Made by a program: the position numbers and the translations under genes. A stretch of 64,000 nucleotides of DNA from Paragorgia papillata (Eukaryota; Cnidaria; Anthozoa; Scleralcyonacea; Coralliidae), in the NCBI GenBank assembly GCA_035771165.1, contig JAWNZC010000421.1, forward strand, positions 3,051,501 through 3,115,500, in the 5' to 3' direction. Below the pieces are notes generated by a model. That model made no database searches, had not been told where the DNA came from, and saw only the letters and a list, made by a program, of their open reading frames with translations. Shown in pieces: positions 22,401 through 31,689 of this stretch (the stretch's first letter is position 1; each line of letters opens with the position of its first letter).

Positions 22401-22729
22401 TTTTTAGCCACAATAAATATATACTTTCCATCTGAACTAGAACACATTAACGATAGTTGAAAAACATCGGAAACTTTCTTAGCACAGTCGAAAAAAGGAA
22501 TCTTCCCTCCTAGTCCAAACTCGTTTTTTCTTCTCTCTAGTTCTTCAATAGCTTCCCAAGTCTTGTCAAAGATATAGGACAATGTTTTATCGATAAGGCG
22601 ATAAGGTTGAGGAAGCTCATCAAAAATCTGTTCCGGATCTAAAATAAATCCTCCATCTTTCGACTCTTCGCCTTCACTCTCGTCTGAAATATCTCGCTTT
22701 TTATAAACAGTGTCCTTTTTACGACGCAT
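15964..22729 (-). CDS. WDR93: WDR93-like ciliary WD-repeat protein, 14 exons
   Basis: Exons (5' to 3' on the minus strand): 22729-22261, 21365-21225, 20751-20648, 20431-20369, 19863-19553, 19174-19110, 18444-18367, 18242-18111, 17691-17478, 17399-17339, 16781-16637, 16520-16480, 16290-16181, 16096-15964. They total 2067 nt, 688 residues, in continuous phase; human WDR93 is close to this length. The N-terminal DELPQPYRLIDKTLSYIFDK and the WD-type strands (SIVIHWSEDCHGFMFSL, FGLENNNIVTWDKL, LLVCSANGGLDMLQY) support the call; the tail is basic and ends WLSSAVEA. The family (CFAP297) is linked to motile cilia. Exon 13 uses the acceptor before ACC at 16290 because it keeps phase; this is the least certain junction. 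Most introns are filled by tandem repeats. Confidence 0.82.
16384..16468. repeat. (TGTC)n microsatellite, WDR93 intron 12
   Basis: TGTC tetranucleotides with TGTT interruptions, ending about 11 bp from the exon 12 coding end (16480). Confidence 0.95.
16866..17325. repeat. (CTACC/CTACT)n pentanucleotide array
   Basis: About 460 bp of CTACC, CTACT and CCACT pentamers in WDR93 intron 10, ending about 14 bp before the exon 10 coding end. Confidence 0.97.
17726..18099. mobile_element. Copy of the CATAGTCAATC palindromic family, truncated left
   Basis: AATAACTCAACCGTGCTATT ... GATGTGCACGGTGTAA and TAAGGTACGGTTCAACAT ... GACTATG match the elements at 50238-50517 and 51250-51570. It lacks the left terminal repeat and is split by a younger MITE (17790-18013). 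It fills nearly the whole intron between WDR93 exons 8 and 9 (17692-18110), ending 11 bases from the splice donor. Confidence 0.85.
17790..18013. mobile_element. Harbinger-like MITE nested in another element
   Basis: A 224-bp insert with inverted repeats of about 45 bp: AGCCCTAATCAAACGAGAAC at left, GTTCTCGTTTGATTCGGGCT at right. TAA duplications flank it (17787-17789, 18014-18016). The uninterrupted sequence GTGTAAGGTAC occurs in the sister copies near 50430 and 51480, which defines the insertion site. A 3-bp TAA duplication suits the PIF/Harbinger superfamily; no transposase is present. Confidence 0.85.
18489..19075. repeat. (CATACTAGAC)n array, WDR93 intron 6
   Basis: About 590 bp of a decamer built from CCATA and CTAGA pentamers, with local CTATA variants. 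It fills the intron between exons 6 and 7. Confidence 0.97.
19212..19497. repeat. AAGATCCTA-type satellite, WDR93 intron 5
   Basis: Irregular repeats of AAGATCCT, CATGATCCTG and CAGGATCC fill the intron between exons 5 and 6. Confidence 0.92.
19905..20360. repeat. (TACTG/TGCTG)n array, WDR93 intron 4
   Basis: TACTGTACTG, TATTGTACTG and CTGTGCTG variants run through the whole intron between exons 4 and 5. The Cys/Leu/Tyr-rich frames in it are repeat artefacts. Confidence 0.95.
20812..20980. repeat. Two (AT)n tracts, WDR93 intron 2
   Basis: Dinucleotide AT tracts at about 20812-20837 and 20957-20980, separated by unique sequence. Confidence 0.9.
21497..22165. repeat. (GATGATGGTGAT)n array, WDR93 intron 1
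   Basis: About 670 bp of GAT/GGT trinucleotides arranged in higher-order GATGGTGATATTGATGAT units. It fills most of intron 1 and stays open in several frames, but no coding evidence supports it. Confidence 0.97.
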
Positions 22730-23136
22730 AGTGAAGAAAATGCTAAAAATTAGAGTTTATCTGTTGATATGGAGAAAAACTACACTTCAAAACGTCGCCA
22801 TCTTTATTTTCTATGGCGTACCTCGGTTGCCCAGCAACCGAATATGGAGATCGCCATTTTGTTTGGACGCCAATGACCTTTCGGAGATCGGCTAATGTCG
22901 GGGATCGTCGGAGATGCGTCGAAATCTGTGTTCCGATCAGTGGTTCCAATCACTGATGGACTAGTTTCGCCCGCACTACTTATGTCCAGCTAACGCCTCC
23001 GAGCATCTCCGACGACCCCCGAAACCTCCAGGTTCAGATACAACAGGAGATACAAGGGGATTTTGAATTTTGAATAGAATCAAAGGTCATATTTGATCAG
23101 AAGACCATTGTAATTTGTCACAATTTTTGTTCTAAA
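22730..23136. promoter_or_regulatory. Shared upstream region of WDR93 (-) and PEX11 (+)
   Basis: 407 bp separate two divergent start codons. The region contains an inverted repeat (22898-23022; TCGGGGATCGTCGGAGATGC paired with GCATCTCCGACGACCCCCGA) and is locally richer in CpG than its surroundings. No TATA box is clear. Bidirectional use is inference. Confidence 0.6.
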
Positions 23137-24959
23137 ATGGACGTAATTGCATCGGTTGTAAAGTATAATTCACAAGCTACTGGTCGTGATAAATTATGTC
23201 GGTAAGTAGACAACATTAGTATGTCGAAAAAAGAAATAAAAAACGCCACAAACCCGGTTGACAAAAACTTGTACACGTGTAAATTTATTTTTTATTTCTA
23301 TTCAGACTGTCAACAAGCAGTTCCTTGTTCGCATTAAACTGTACAAAAATAAGCAGTTTTTTAGTGTATAAATTTGTTTCTTGTTGGATATTTGTGAAGT
23401 TTTACTTTTTTACAACACGTCATCAACTTAATTTACGAAAAAAGCGGCGCAGAAATGGCAATACAATTGTCATGCAATCACATGTAGAGTTGATACAATA
23501 GGATTTAACATAAAGCAGTAAAAAATCAAGCATATAATATAGAAAAATTTATAAAGAAAAGTCTGCAATGTTTACATGTTTTTACAAAATATAATATTTC
23601 ATTTATAAACGTTGGTAGGTAAATTCTGCATTTATGTATATGTATAATGTTATCTTTTTTTGGTTTCAGGACCATTCAGTACACAACAAAATTTCTTGGA
23701 TATATTTTACAGCAACGTGGTGTAGCAACTGACACGATAAAACTAATCAAACTTTTGGAAGTTCACTTAAGCACGTCAAGAAAGTGTGAGTAAATATTAA
23801 ATAACACAGTCTCTAAGCTTTGATAGTACATGTGCCATTCAATAGGACTTGAAAACATGCAGGCTAGTGCAACACCGCTGCCAAACGTTTGCGCATGCGT
23901 GAAGTCGCTGGAATAAATATCAAGGGAAGACGTGGCGACAACAACCAGACAGTGAAGACTAAGTAAGACTCGACTATTCATTTGTGTTTTAAAAAAAGGG
24001 TAAAGAAAATTACGAAGGGGTAATTAATTTCAGAATATGTTACAATATTGACAAAGAAGCCATGCACAAATTATCTACATTATCTTTTCGGTAGTATGCT
24101 TATAATTTTAAGGACTCTCGGACCAGTCCAAATATTTCAGTGTTTTCCCGCTCTTTTTCTGAGGACGAGCTCGGACGTCGCGCATGCGCAAAACGTTTGG
24201 CAGTGGTGTTGGCCAGTGCTGAGTGAGGCATTTTTATTCTGGCTAACTCAAAATGATTTTATTCATCACAGGGAAAGGTCTTAGGCACCCATTGATGTTT
24301 AGGATATCTGACGGTTCTTCCTTTGACATCATGAATAAAATCAGCTGGTGTTAGGCAGAGTAAAACAATAAAGAGCTGTTTTCAGGCAGGAATGGGCTAA
24401 ACAGTAAAAGCATTAAGAATTATCTTTATCATTTTTTTGATTTTATGTATTCATAGTATTTCGTATTGGAAAGTACATGGATATGCTTCAGGGTGCAGCA
24501 AGAAGCTTGACCATAAAAGACACGGCTCTGAGGTTGATGGTCCTTTCTGCAAAACTCTCTCGAGTTTTTTATTTTCTTGTTGATCAAATAGTGTGGGCAG
24601 CCAGGCTTGGTGTTTACAAATCAGATGCTAAAGCTTGGTCGAGATTTCAAGCAAAGATCTGGAGCCTGGCACTAGTATGTTGTGTAGCAAGGAATCTTTA
24701 TGATATATACAACATACTTATGATGACAGACAAGAAAACTGAAGATCCAGGAGTTGAGAAAGTGTGTTGGTATCAGAAGTTAAAAAGTCGTCCTGAAGTA
24801 CTAGTCGATACAGTAAAGAATTGTGCTGATTTTTTAATCCCCTTGAATGTGATGGGGGCCATTGAGATCAATAATGGTTTTATTGGGCTTCTAGGAATGG
24901 TGTCATCTCTGGCTGGTGCATCAACAATTTGGCAACCAGCTTTAAAACTAAAACCTTGA
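23137..24959 (+). CDS. PEX11: Peroxisomal membrane protein PEX11, 3 exons
   Basis: Exons 23137-23201, 23670-23785 and 24457-24959 total 684 nt and give 227 residues. PEX11 proteins sit in the peroxisomal membrane and drive its elongation and division. The N-terminal amphipathic region (MDVIASVVKYNSQATGRDKL, then RTIQYTTKFLGY) and the SRKLFRIGKYMDMLQGA block (about 58-74) are family signatures. Hydrophobic segments lie at about 129-149 (WSLALVCCVARNLYDIYNIL) and near the C-terminus (FIGLLGMVSSLAG). Length is slightly below the roughly 250 residues of vertebrate PEX11A/B. A candidate AATAAA is at 25176-25181. I cannot assign the alpha, beta or gamma subtype; the alpha/beta type seems closest. 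Confidence 0.93.
23863..24218. mobile_element. Foldback element in PEX11 intron 2
   Basis: The left arm with CTGCCAAACGTTTGCGCATG pairs with the right arm CATGCGCAAAACGTTTGGCAG. Arms are about 50 bp and imperfect, with a spacer of about 260 bp. Noncoding. Confidence 0.7.
24287..24403 (-). repeat. Dispersed repeat, CATTCCTGCCTGA family, inverted copy
   Basis: Read on the minus strand it contains CATTCCTGCCTGAAAACAG, TTTACTCTGCCTAACACCAG and a downstream tail, as in the tandem copies at 8889. Confidence 0.7.
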
Positions 24960-25257
24960 TGACTTAGCTTGTACATTTTATAAAGATGCAGTGCTAGAGA
25001 CTGACAGTGTACCTCTGAAGTAGTTCTGCTCTATTTACAACTTCTCTTGCACATTTCATAATTTAGGTGCTAACGAAATTGTAGAACTGGGGAGGGGGGG
25101 GGCAGAAAGGGAATCTGCCCTTCTTGATTTTTGCTAGAGAGTGTGTCAGAAGTGTCTTTAAATTTAAAAAAAATTAATAAATACTTGCATTCATGATTTG
25201 AATGGCCTCAGGCAGTGCTGAGACCTTGGGGAAATTAAATATTTTCCAGTACAGACC

Positions 25258-25293
<36 letters not shown>

Positions 25294-26254
25294 GGTCTGT
25301 ACAGACACGGTGTTTCGCTGTACTACAGCTCATCAGTGTAGCTTGGAACAATCTGAATGAATTTCATCAATTACTTATACACATGCGATCGTCGGTGACA
25401 ACCACATGTGGGACAGCATCGGTGAACATTCAGATAGTCAAGTGTGAAGTGCGCATGGGCCCAGAGTGCTCAAACTTCCACAAGGGTAGTGAGCGTTGCA
25501 TATATATATATAATTGCTATTATGAAACACTTCAAAGGAGACGTGTCCATATGCTTCTCTCAGAACACCAAACATGTAATTAATTTTCAAGTGATTGTTT
25601 CATAATAGCAAAGATATATAACCTTCTCTGATATGTTGTCATGTTGTAACTTAAATTTGCATGTTAAACTGAAAATCAGCAATGAACCAGTGAAACATAA
25701 ATCTGGAAATTATTTTACTCTGTCATTTTAAGTGTTTTTTCAAATAAGAGAATAATGTAGGGAGAAAAGGAGAAAATAAAAATGAATAGAGCTCAGCCAA
25801 TGAGAGCGTGCGTAGATATGAAATTTTCTAGTTAACAAATTCCATTTTGGCCTTGTCTGTTCAGTTATAGATGCACAGATGACGTCACAACGTGGTAAAA
25901 ACAAAAAAGTGGCCCACGAGACGCAGTCGAGTGGGTCACTGATGTTCTTACCACGTTGTGACGTCCTCTGTGCATCTATAACTGAACAGACAACAAGAAA
26001 ATGGAATCTATTTGTTTTATACAATAAAAATTTAAAACGTTTTTGTCGAAACTCTTGCCGGATTTGGGGGCATGAAAAAAAAGGAGTCAGCTGACGTGAT
26101 ATGACGTCTATGGTCTGTCTTCTAATAGATCATTGCCAACAGCCAATGAAAACATGCAGAGCAACCAGGGTGTTGTATAAAATAAGATAGCTCATCAGTC
26201 AGTATATCCAATCAGTGTACCTGTTTCGGTGTTTGAATACCATTGCAAGCCCTC
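24960..26254. other. Intergenic region between PEX11 and the first AGMAT
   Basis: It contains the PEX11 3' end, an (AT)n tract enclosed by AGACCTTATAA / TTATAAGGTCT (25253-25312), and the foldback MITE at 25830-26160. The promoter of the first AGMAT gene must lie near 26150-26250. No coding region is supported. Confidence 0.65.
25830..26160. mobile_element. Foldback MITE, second copy of the 10160 family
   Basis: Left arm AACAAATTCCATTTTGGCC ... GTCTGTTCAGTTATAGATGC pairs with GCATCTATAACTGAACAGAC ... AAAATGGAATCTATTTG at right. A nested CACAACGTGGTAA / TTACCACGTTGTG palindrome occupies the centre. It lies about 100 bp upstream of the first AGMAT start. Confidence 0.75.
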
Positions 26255-26738
26255 ATGGCTTCTATTACGACCAGGTTGTCGTTCTTACGAACTGTGAATT
26301 GTACGATTTCGCGTCGATGTTTTACAAGATCAAGCGTTGTTTGTGGTGACAAGAATCAGCCATTGAGTGGCAATGAAATGCCTCGAAGTGGAGGCATCGC
26401 CAGCATGATGAGGTTACCAATTCAAGAAGGCACACAAGGACTAGATGCTTGCTTTGTAGGAGTTCCTTTTGATGCTGGAGCAAGCAATCGTTCGGGAACA
26501 AGGTGAGTATTGTTATATAGTAATAATTATACTATCATATAAGGGCCTTCGCTCGAAACGTTAGACCCCTACGTTCTCTGTTTCGGCAGTATATCTAACC
26601 TTACTATATTTCAATAATAAATATAGGTTAGTTTAAAAGCTACCTTGGGAAAAGGTTTATATTATTCAACTATATCTCTGTATGTCGAGTGCGAAGGACG
26701 AGGTCTTCGCGTTGAATCTGTGGCGTTAATACCGCTTA

Positions 26739-26790
<52 letters not shown>

Positions 26791-29700
26791 TAATTATATA
26801 TATATACTTATATATAATATTAAAAGTATATATATATATTTATAAAATACGTTGCGTCTTACGCACGCTGTGATTGGTCAATTACCGTATAAACACGGGC
26901 GGCCATTTTCTATTTCTTAAATATTTATTTATTATATGGTAACTTGGGTTAGATCATAAGATCATAGTTAGATATACTGCCGAAACAGAGAACGTAGGAA
27001 TCTTACGTTTCGAGCGAAGGCCCACGTTTCTCTCTGACGAAGGGTCTTCGCTCGAAACGTTAGACTCCTACGTTCTCTGTTTCGGCAGTATATTTAACGT
27101 AAGTTACTATATTTCGATTGTTGTTTCAACACTGCCTACGCAGCACGCTACTTTTATTTCACTATTTATTATATGGCTTTGTAATATCCTGAGTTCTGAT
27201 TGGTCCATGCCCTAGCGAAGGCCCGGAGCCCGGGGAGTGCTAATAATCTCACCTCGCGTGGAGTCCACTTGCAAAATTTCATGCGCGAGTAGGTATATAT
27301 ATATACCTAATATCCTGAGTTCTGATTGGTCCACGTACGGTCCGTCTTTTTCCGTATCCGGACCGCTGTCCCGGATGTTGATTTTGCTCGCGTGAATTTC
27401 TAAGGTTTTCACGCTAAGTTTGATACAATAATTATCGAAAAACTTGAAATAGCCATATAATAAACGCTTTATTAACCTCGTTTACTCGGTCTGTGCGGGG
27501 AAAATATCAGACCTCGGTCTTTTTTGTACGAACCTCTCCTGCGGCTCGGTCCGTACTGTCAAGACCTCGGTCTGATATTTTCCGTACAAACCTCGTTCTC
27601 GGTTAATACTCTATATATATATATATATAGTATATAAAATATAATCATAGATAATGGAAGGGGATGGCACTGTTTCGTTTCCGGTTTCGATGCATGTATA
27701 AAACATGGCAAACCACTGTATTAAATTTTTGTCATTTTTGTTAGACTTGGACCAAGACAAATCCGCTGTGAATCGGTGATGTTGAGGGCAATGAATGGAG
27801 CAACGGGTGCATCGCCATTTAAAACATTAAACGTTGCTGATGTTGGTGATATTCCAGTCATTCCTTATAATGTACTAAACACATGCAAAAGAATCAAACA
27901 AGACACAAGTGAGATCATTCAAAATGGCTGCAAACCATTATTTATGGGGGGTGATCATGTCATCACATATCCAATCTTACAAGCTTTTAAGGTAAATGAC
28001 AATTTATTGAAAAAACAAAATTACGCACGAGCGTACACGGCAATGCATTCAGGCTAAACCTCACATCGACGATATACACGAAAGCTTTTAAAACTATCAA
28101 AAAGTGGAGTGTTAAGCTGCGTGGGCAGTGTCTTAGAGCAAAGTGAAAAGATGGTAAATTGCCGAGTTTTTTAGTAACGTAAAACCGACGTTTCGAATGG
28201 AATTTTCATCAGAGTAATTTTACTTTTTTTTATCACATTTTATACTCTGATGAAGGGCTCTACTCGAAACGCCAGTTTTTTGTTACTGAAAAATCTCAGC
28301 AGTTTACCATCTTTTCACTTTGCTCTTTTAAAATGTCATGTCGCCGAGACCGGCATCAAAATGCTGCGCCAAGATCATTCAAAATCAGCCACGCAACGCA
28401 ATAATATCGCCATCTATAAAACCCACATAAAATGGGCGGTTCCTCGGGTTGTGAAGAGCAGGCTAGTTGAAGAAAGACTATAGACACAGACTACGTCACA
28501 GCTAGATTCAGCGTTGTTTTCTTAAGATTTCGGCTTCTAATCCCAACCAAAAATGAAATACTAACCCTTACCCCACCCATAGCTGTAACCAGTTAACCTT
28601 GGAAAAGCAAATTTCCACTCAAAACGAGCGTAAAAGATAAATTCTTTGACTTCTACCCGAGGTAGCAACCAACATTTTCACTTGACTCGGATGACTACTG
28701 CTGAAATTGATCATGCCATCACTGACTACCATGCACCACCAGTCTTTCTTAAGATTACACCAATCACGATGAGCACCTTTCATAACCGGGTTTTTTCTTG
28801 TAGGAGAAATATGGCAAAATTGGTTTAATTCATCTTGATGCACACGCAGACACTCAAGACACGATGCTTGGTGAAAAACTTGCACATGGTACACCATTTT
28901 TCAGAGCAGTTGAAGAAGATTTACTCGATTGTAAACGAGTTGCTCAAATTGGTTTTCGTGGTAGTTTGTATAGTCACGATGATTATAACTTTTCTAAAGA
29001 ACAGGTATGTATGCATATACATATGAGCCGCGGCAGAGCTGTAACAGCATTTTATACAACAGCCGAAAATCAGGACAATTTTTTATCCAATTTACAGCAC
29101 CTGTTTAAATATTCTTTTCTTTTGAATTTTCTTCATAAATAATTGATGACTACTATTTACAGTGTCAATTGCTATTCGACTAGGGTTTTCGTGTGGTGCG
29201 TTCCGAGGAGTGTTGGCACAAGTCATTGGTGCCTCTTATGGCTGAAGTAAGGGAGCAAATGGGAGATGGTCCGGTGTATATTAGTTTTGACATTGATGTA
29301 CTTGACCCATCTTTTGCACCAGGAACAGGTCAGTTCTGCTGAAATGATTCTTTTAATATTTGTTAACCATTAACTGCTTGGGATGTCTGAGGTTCTCCCT
29401 TTGACGGGTTAAAGTGTCTGACGTTCGACAGAGTAAAAAAATAGGCACGCTTGGGCGTACATGTGACTTCTCCGACTGACTCGGGATGTGATCGGAAAAA
29501 CCTTTTGAAATTTGATTGGTCCCGAAGAATATTCCATTTTTATTAACTAACATCGGAAACCTTGCATGCCGACATAGTATCTATACTCGCATGCGCAGTA
29601 GATACAGAAACAAAAATATAGGAATCATTTTTGGTCGGTTCAGACCGGAAGGGGTGAATGAGTTCCGATTGGTTCTCATTCCGGATTGACATTTTATTCT

Positions 29701-30901
29701 GGTATTGAATTTTCCTTCCGAATCATCTAAATGCGGTACAAGATTTCGTCAAAAAAATGAGAGTCTAGCACCGGCTAATATCATTCTCCACCTTTGTTCA
29801 CTGTTCCACAATAATTCTTCCCACTTCCAAACTGTTTGCAAACTGTAACTCTTAGTTGATATACCGTTAGCCTGCGGGCAGGAGAGCCTGCTCGCAGGCT
29901 AATATACCGTTAAACTGTAGCTTTCTCGCAGGTACACCTGAAATTGGAGGCCTGACAAGTATCCAGGGTTTAGAAATTATCCGTGGATGTAAAGGACTCA
30001 ATGTGGTTGGAGGAGATGTCGTTGAGGTGGGTCAAAGTTGAAATGGAAATATTTTGTGTCTGGGGGAAGTATACCAATAATCAAATAAATGTAGTTAGGA
30101 CTAGAGGTTTGTGATTATAGAATTGAAATACTTATATGAATCTTCACTCATTTCATTTCCACCCATGCATACAGGACAATTTTAAAGTCCCGTCCATGTA
30201 TCCACAGTCCACACGTATTAGAACAACAAAGTAGTCGACTTGGGAAGTCTAGCACACGTATATGCGCGTTTTCGTGGATAAACGGAGACTTTTTTATAAT
30301 TTCGTTTTCGGCTCTCACGTAAACGCCGAGTCACTGTTTTCGAAAGTCTCTGTTTTCACCGAAAACGAAGACTTTCAAAAACGCATTTGAAACTTGAGAG
30401 TTTAAAAACGAAGACTTTCAGAAACGCATTTGAAACTTGAGAGTTTAAAAACGAAGACTTTCAACAACGCTGCCTTGTCGTGTGCACGCAAAAGTTTGCT
30501 ACGTTTTCACTAAAATGAAAACGAATTGATATGAAAACGCGTACCAAAACAATGAATTGGTGTACCATATGGGAATTAGCTCTATTCTTATTCAAATATT
30601 TCGTATTGTTTCACCACCCCCAATGGGGCCACCGATCACGTGAGTGAAAACGATCTATAGGCTCTAGTTGAGCCATTACATTTTTGTCTACTGCATGGGG
30701 AATATATTAATTGTGGTGTTTAATTAAAAGTGTGCCTTTTTATCGTTCAGTTTACCCAATTCATATATAATTTTTATCCAGTTTTTTAACATATTTTTTT
30801 AGGTTTCACCACCATATGACCCACAAGGCACAACAGCACTAGCAGCAGCAAATCTTCTTTTTGAAATGTTATGCATATTACCCGGTGTCCATTATCTCTA
30901 A
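26255..30901 (+). CDS. AGMAT: Agmatinase-like ureohydrolase, mitochondrial, copy A (6 exons)
   Basis: Exons 26255-26502, 27745-27991, 28804-29004, 29184-29328, 29932-30026 and 30803-30901 total 1035 nt, 344 residues, in continuous phase. Agmatinases hydrolyse agmatine or related guanidino compounds to urea plus an amine, using two Mn ions. All six expected metal ligands are present: His154 (GGDH), Asp177/His179/Asp181 (DAHAD) and Asp268/Asp270 (SFDID). The N-terminus is basic and Ser/Thr-rich with no acidic residues ([15 protein letters not shown]), as in mitochondrial presequences. [13 protein letters not shown] and [14 protein letters not shown] match vertebrate AGMAT, and length is near the human 352. 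The true substrate is uncertain because animal AGMAT-like proteins can prefer other guanidino acids. It is the left copy of a tandem duplication; ATTAAA at 30932-30937 may be its polyadenylation signal. Confidence 0.95.
26540..27110. repeat. Repeat cluster in AGMAT-A intron 1
   Basis: The block CTTCGCTCGAAACGTTAG...CTACGTTCTCTGTTTCGGCAGTATAT occurs at about 26548-26596 and 27045-27092, and inverted at about 26970-27022. A long (AT)n tract lies at about 26740-26840. The arrangement is that of a foldback element plus an extra end. Confidence 0.75.
27457..27612. mobile_element. Foldback element with AAATATCAGACC arms
   Basis: TTATTAACCTCGTTTACTCG ... AAAATATCAGACCTCGGTC pairs with GACCTCGGTCTGATATTTTC ... 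CCTCGTTCTCGGTTAATA. The same family occurs at 37725-37880 in AGMAT-B intron 4. The different intron positions imply separate insertions. Confidence 0.75.
28134..28330. mobile_element. Foldback element in AGMAT-A intron 2
   Basis: AGAGCAAAGTGAAAAGATGG and CCATCTTTTCACTTTGCTCT are terminal inverted repeats; ATCAGAGTAA and TTATACTCTGAT lie near the centre. A matching element is at the same relative place in copy B (35934-36137), so this insertion predates the gene duplication. Confidence 0.85.
30362..30470. repeat. 43-bp minisatellite, about 2.5 units, AGMAT-A intron 5
   Basis: Units contain ACGAAGACTTTC, AACGCATTTGAAA and GAGAGTTTAAAA. The same array in copy B (38762-39030) has about six units. 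Confidence 0.85.
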
Positions 30902-31689
30902 ACTGACAATTAAAATTAATTTCTCAAAATTATTAAAGTACCTATGAAACCAAGTTTGACTTATTTGAAAGAACACTTAAAGTAACAAAGCAACATCTTT
31001 TGTAGATTTTCGTTTCCTTGCTTCGTTGTTGTGATATTTCAGTTTGTTTGATATGTAAATTAAACATCTTGACGTCACATGTGCGTAATGAGCGGTTATC
31101 GGAGAAGGTTATATATCTTTGCTATTATCAAACATAATCACTTGAAAAATTCTACGTATCTCAGATCTGAATACCCGTAAAGAGTGTAAACAAACAATGA
31201 GCTTATATACGAAAGGTAATCATGTGACCAAAAATAAGCCAATCAGATAAAAATGACAATACCAAATTGATAATGAGATGCGAAAAATTAGCCAATCAAA
31301 GCAAAATAACAATAACAAATAGATAATGAGATGCGAAAGACATTTGCTATTCATACTGTCGATGAGCAAAAAGGATGGGGTGTAAAAAGGATGAGTGAGA
31401 GTAAAAATAGATAAATTAATAAAGTGAAAACGCTGTTTATGTCCGCCCTTGCTGAACAGAAACAACGTCTTCAGAGGTGTTAAATAAAAGAAAAACGTTC
31501 GTTGAGTCCGTGAGGATGAATGGTACCAATTTTGAATTCAGTACCTCTTATTCAGAATAAGATAGCTCATTAGTCTCGCGTACGTTGTCCAAGTTGTAGA
31601 AATCGTATATATATATATGTGTCGATCGGTGTTTGAAAGTGATTTTATTACGAAAATACGAAATATTTCCCGCTCCATTGCAAGCCCTC
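30902..31689. other. Spacer between the two AGMAT genes
   Basis: The first about 250 bases are duplicated after copy B (39422-39680), including GATATTTCAGTTTGTTTGATATG and TTGACGTCACATGTGC. The rest is AT-rich and holds the upstream region of copy B; AATAAGATAGCTCAT near 31555 also occurs upstream of copy A near 26182. No coding region is supported. Confidence 0.7.
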
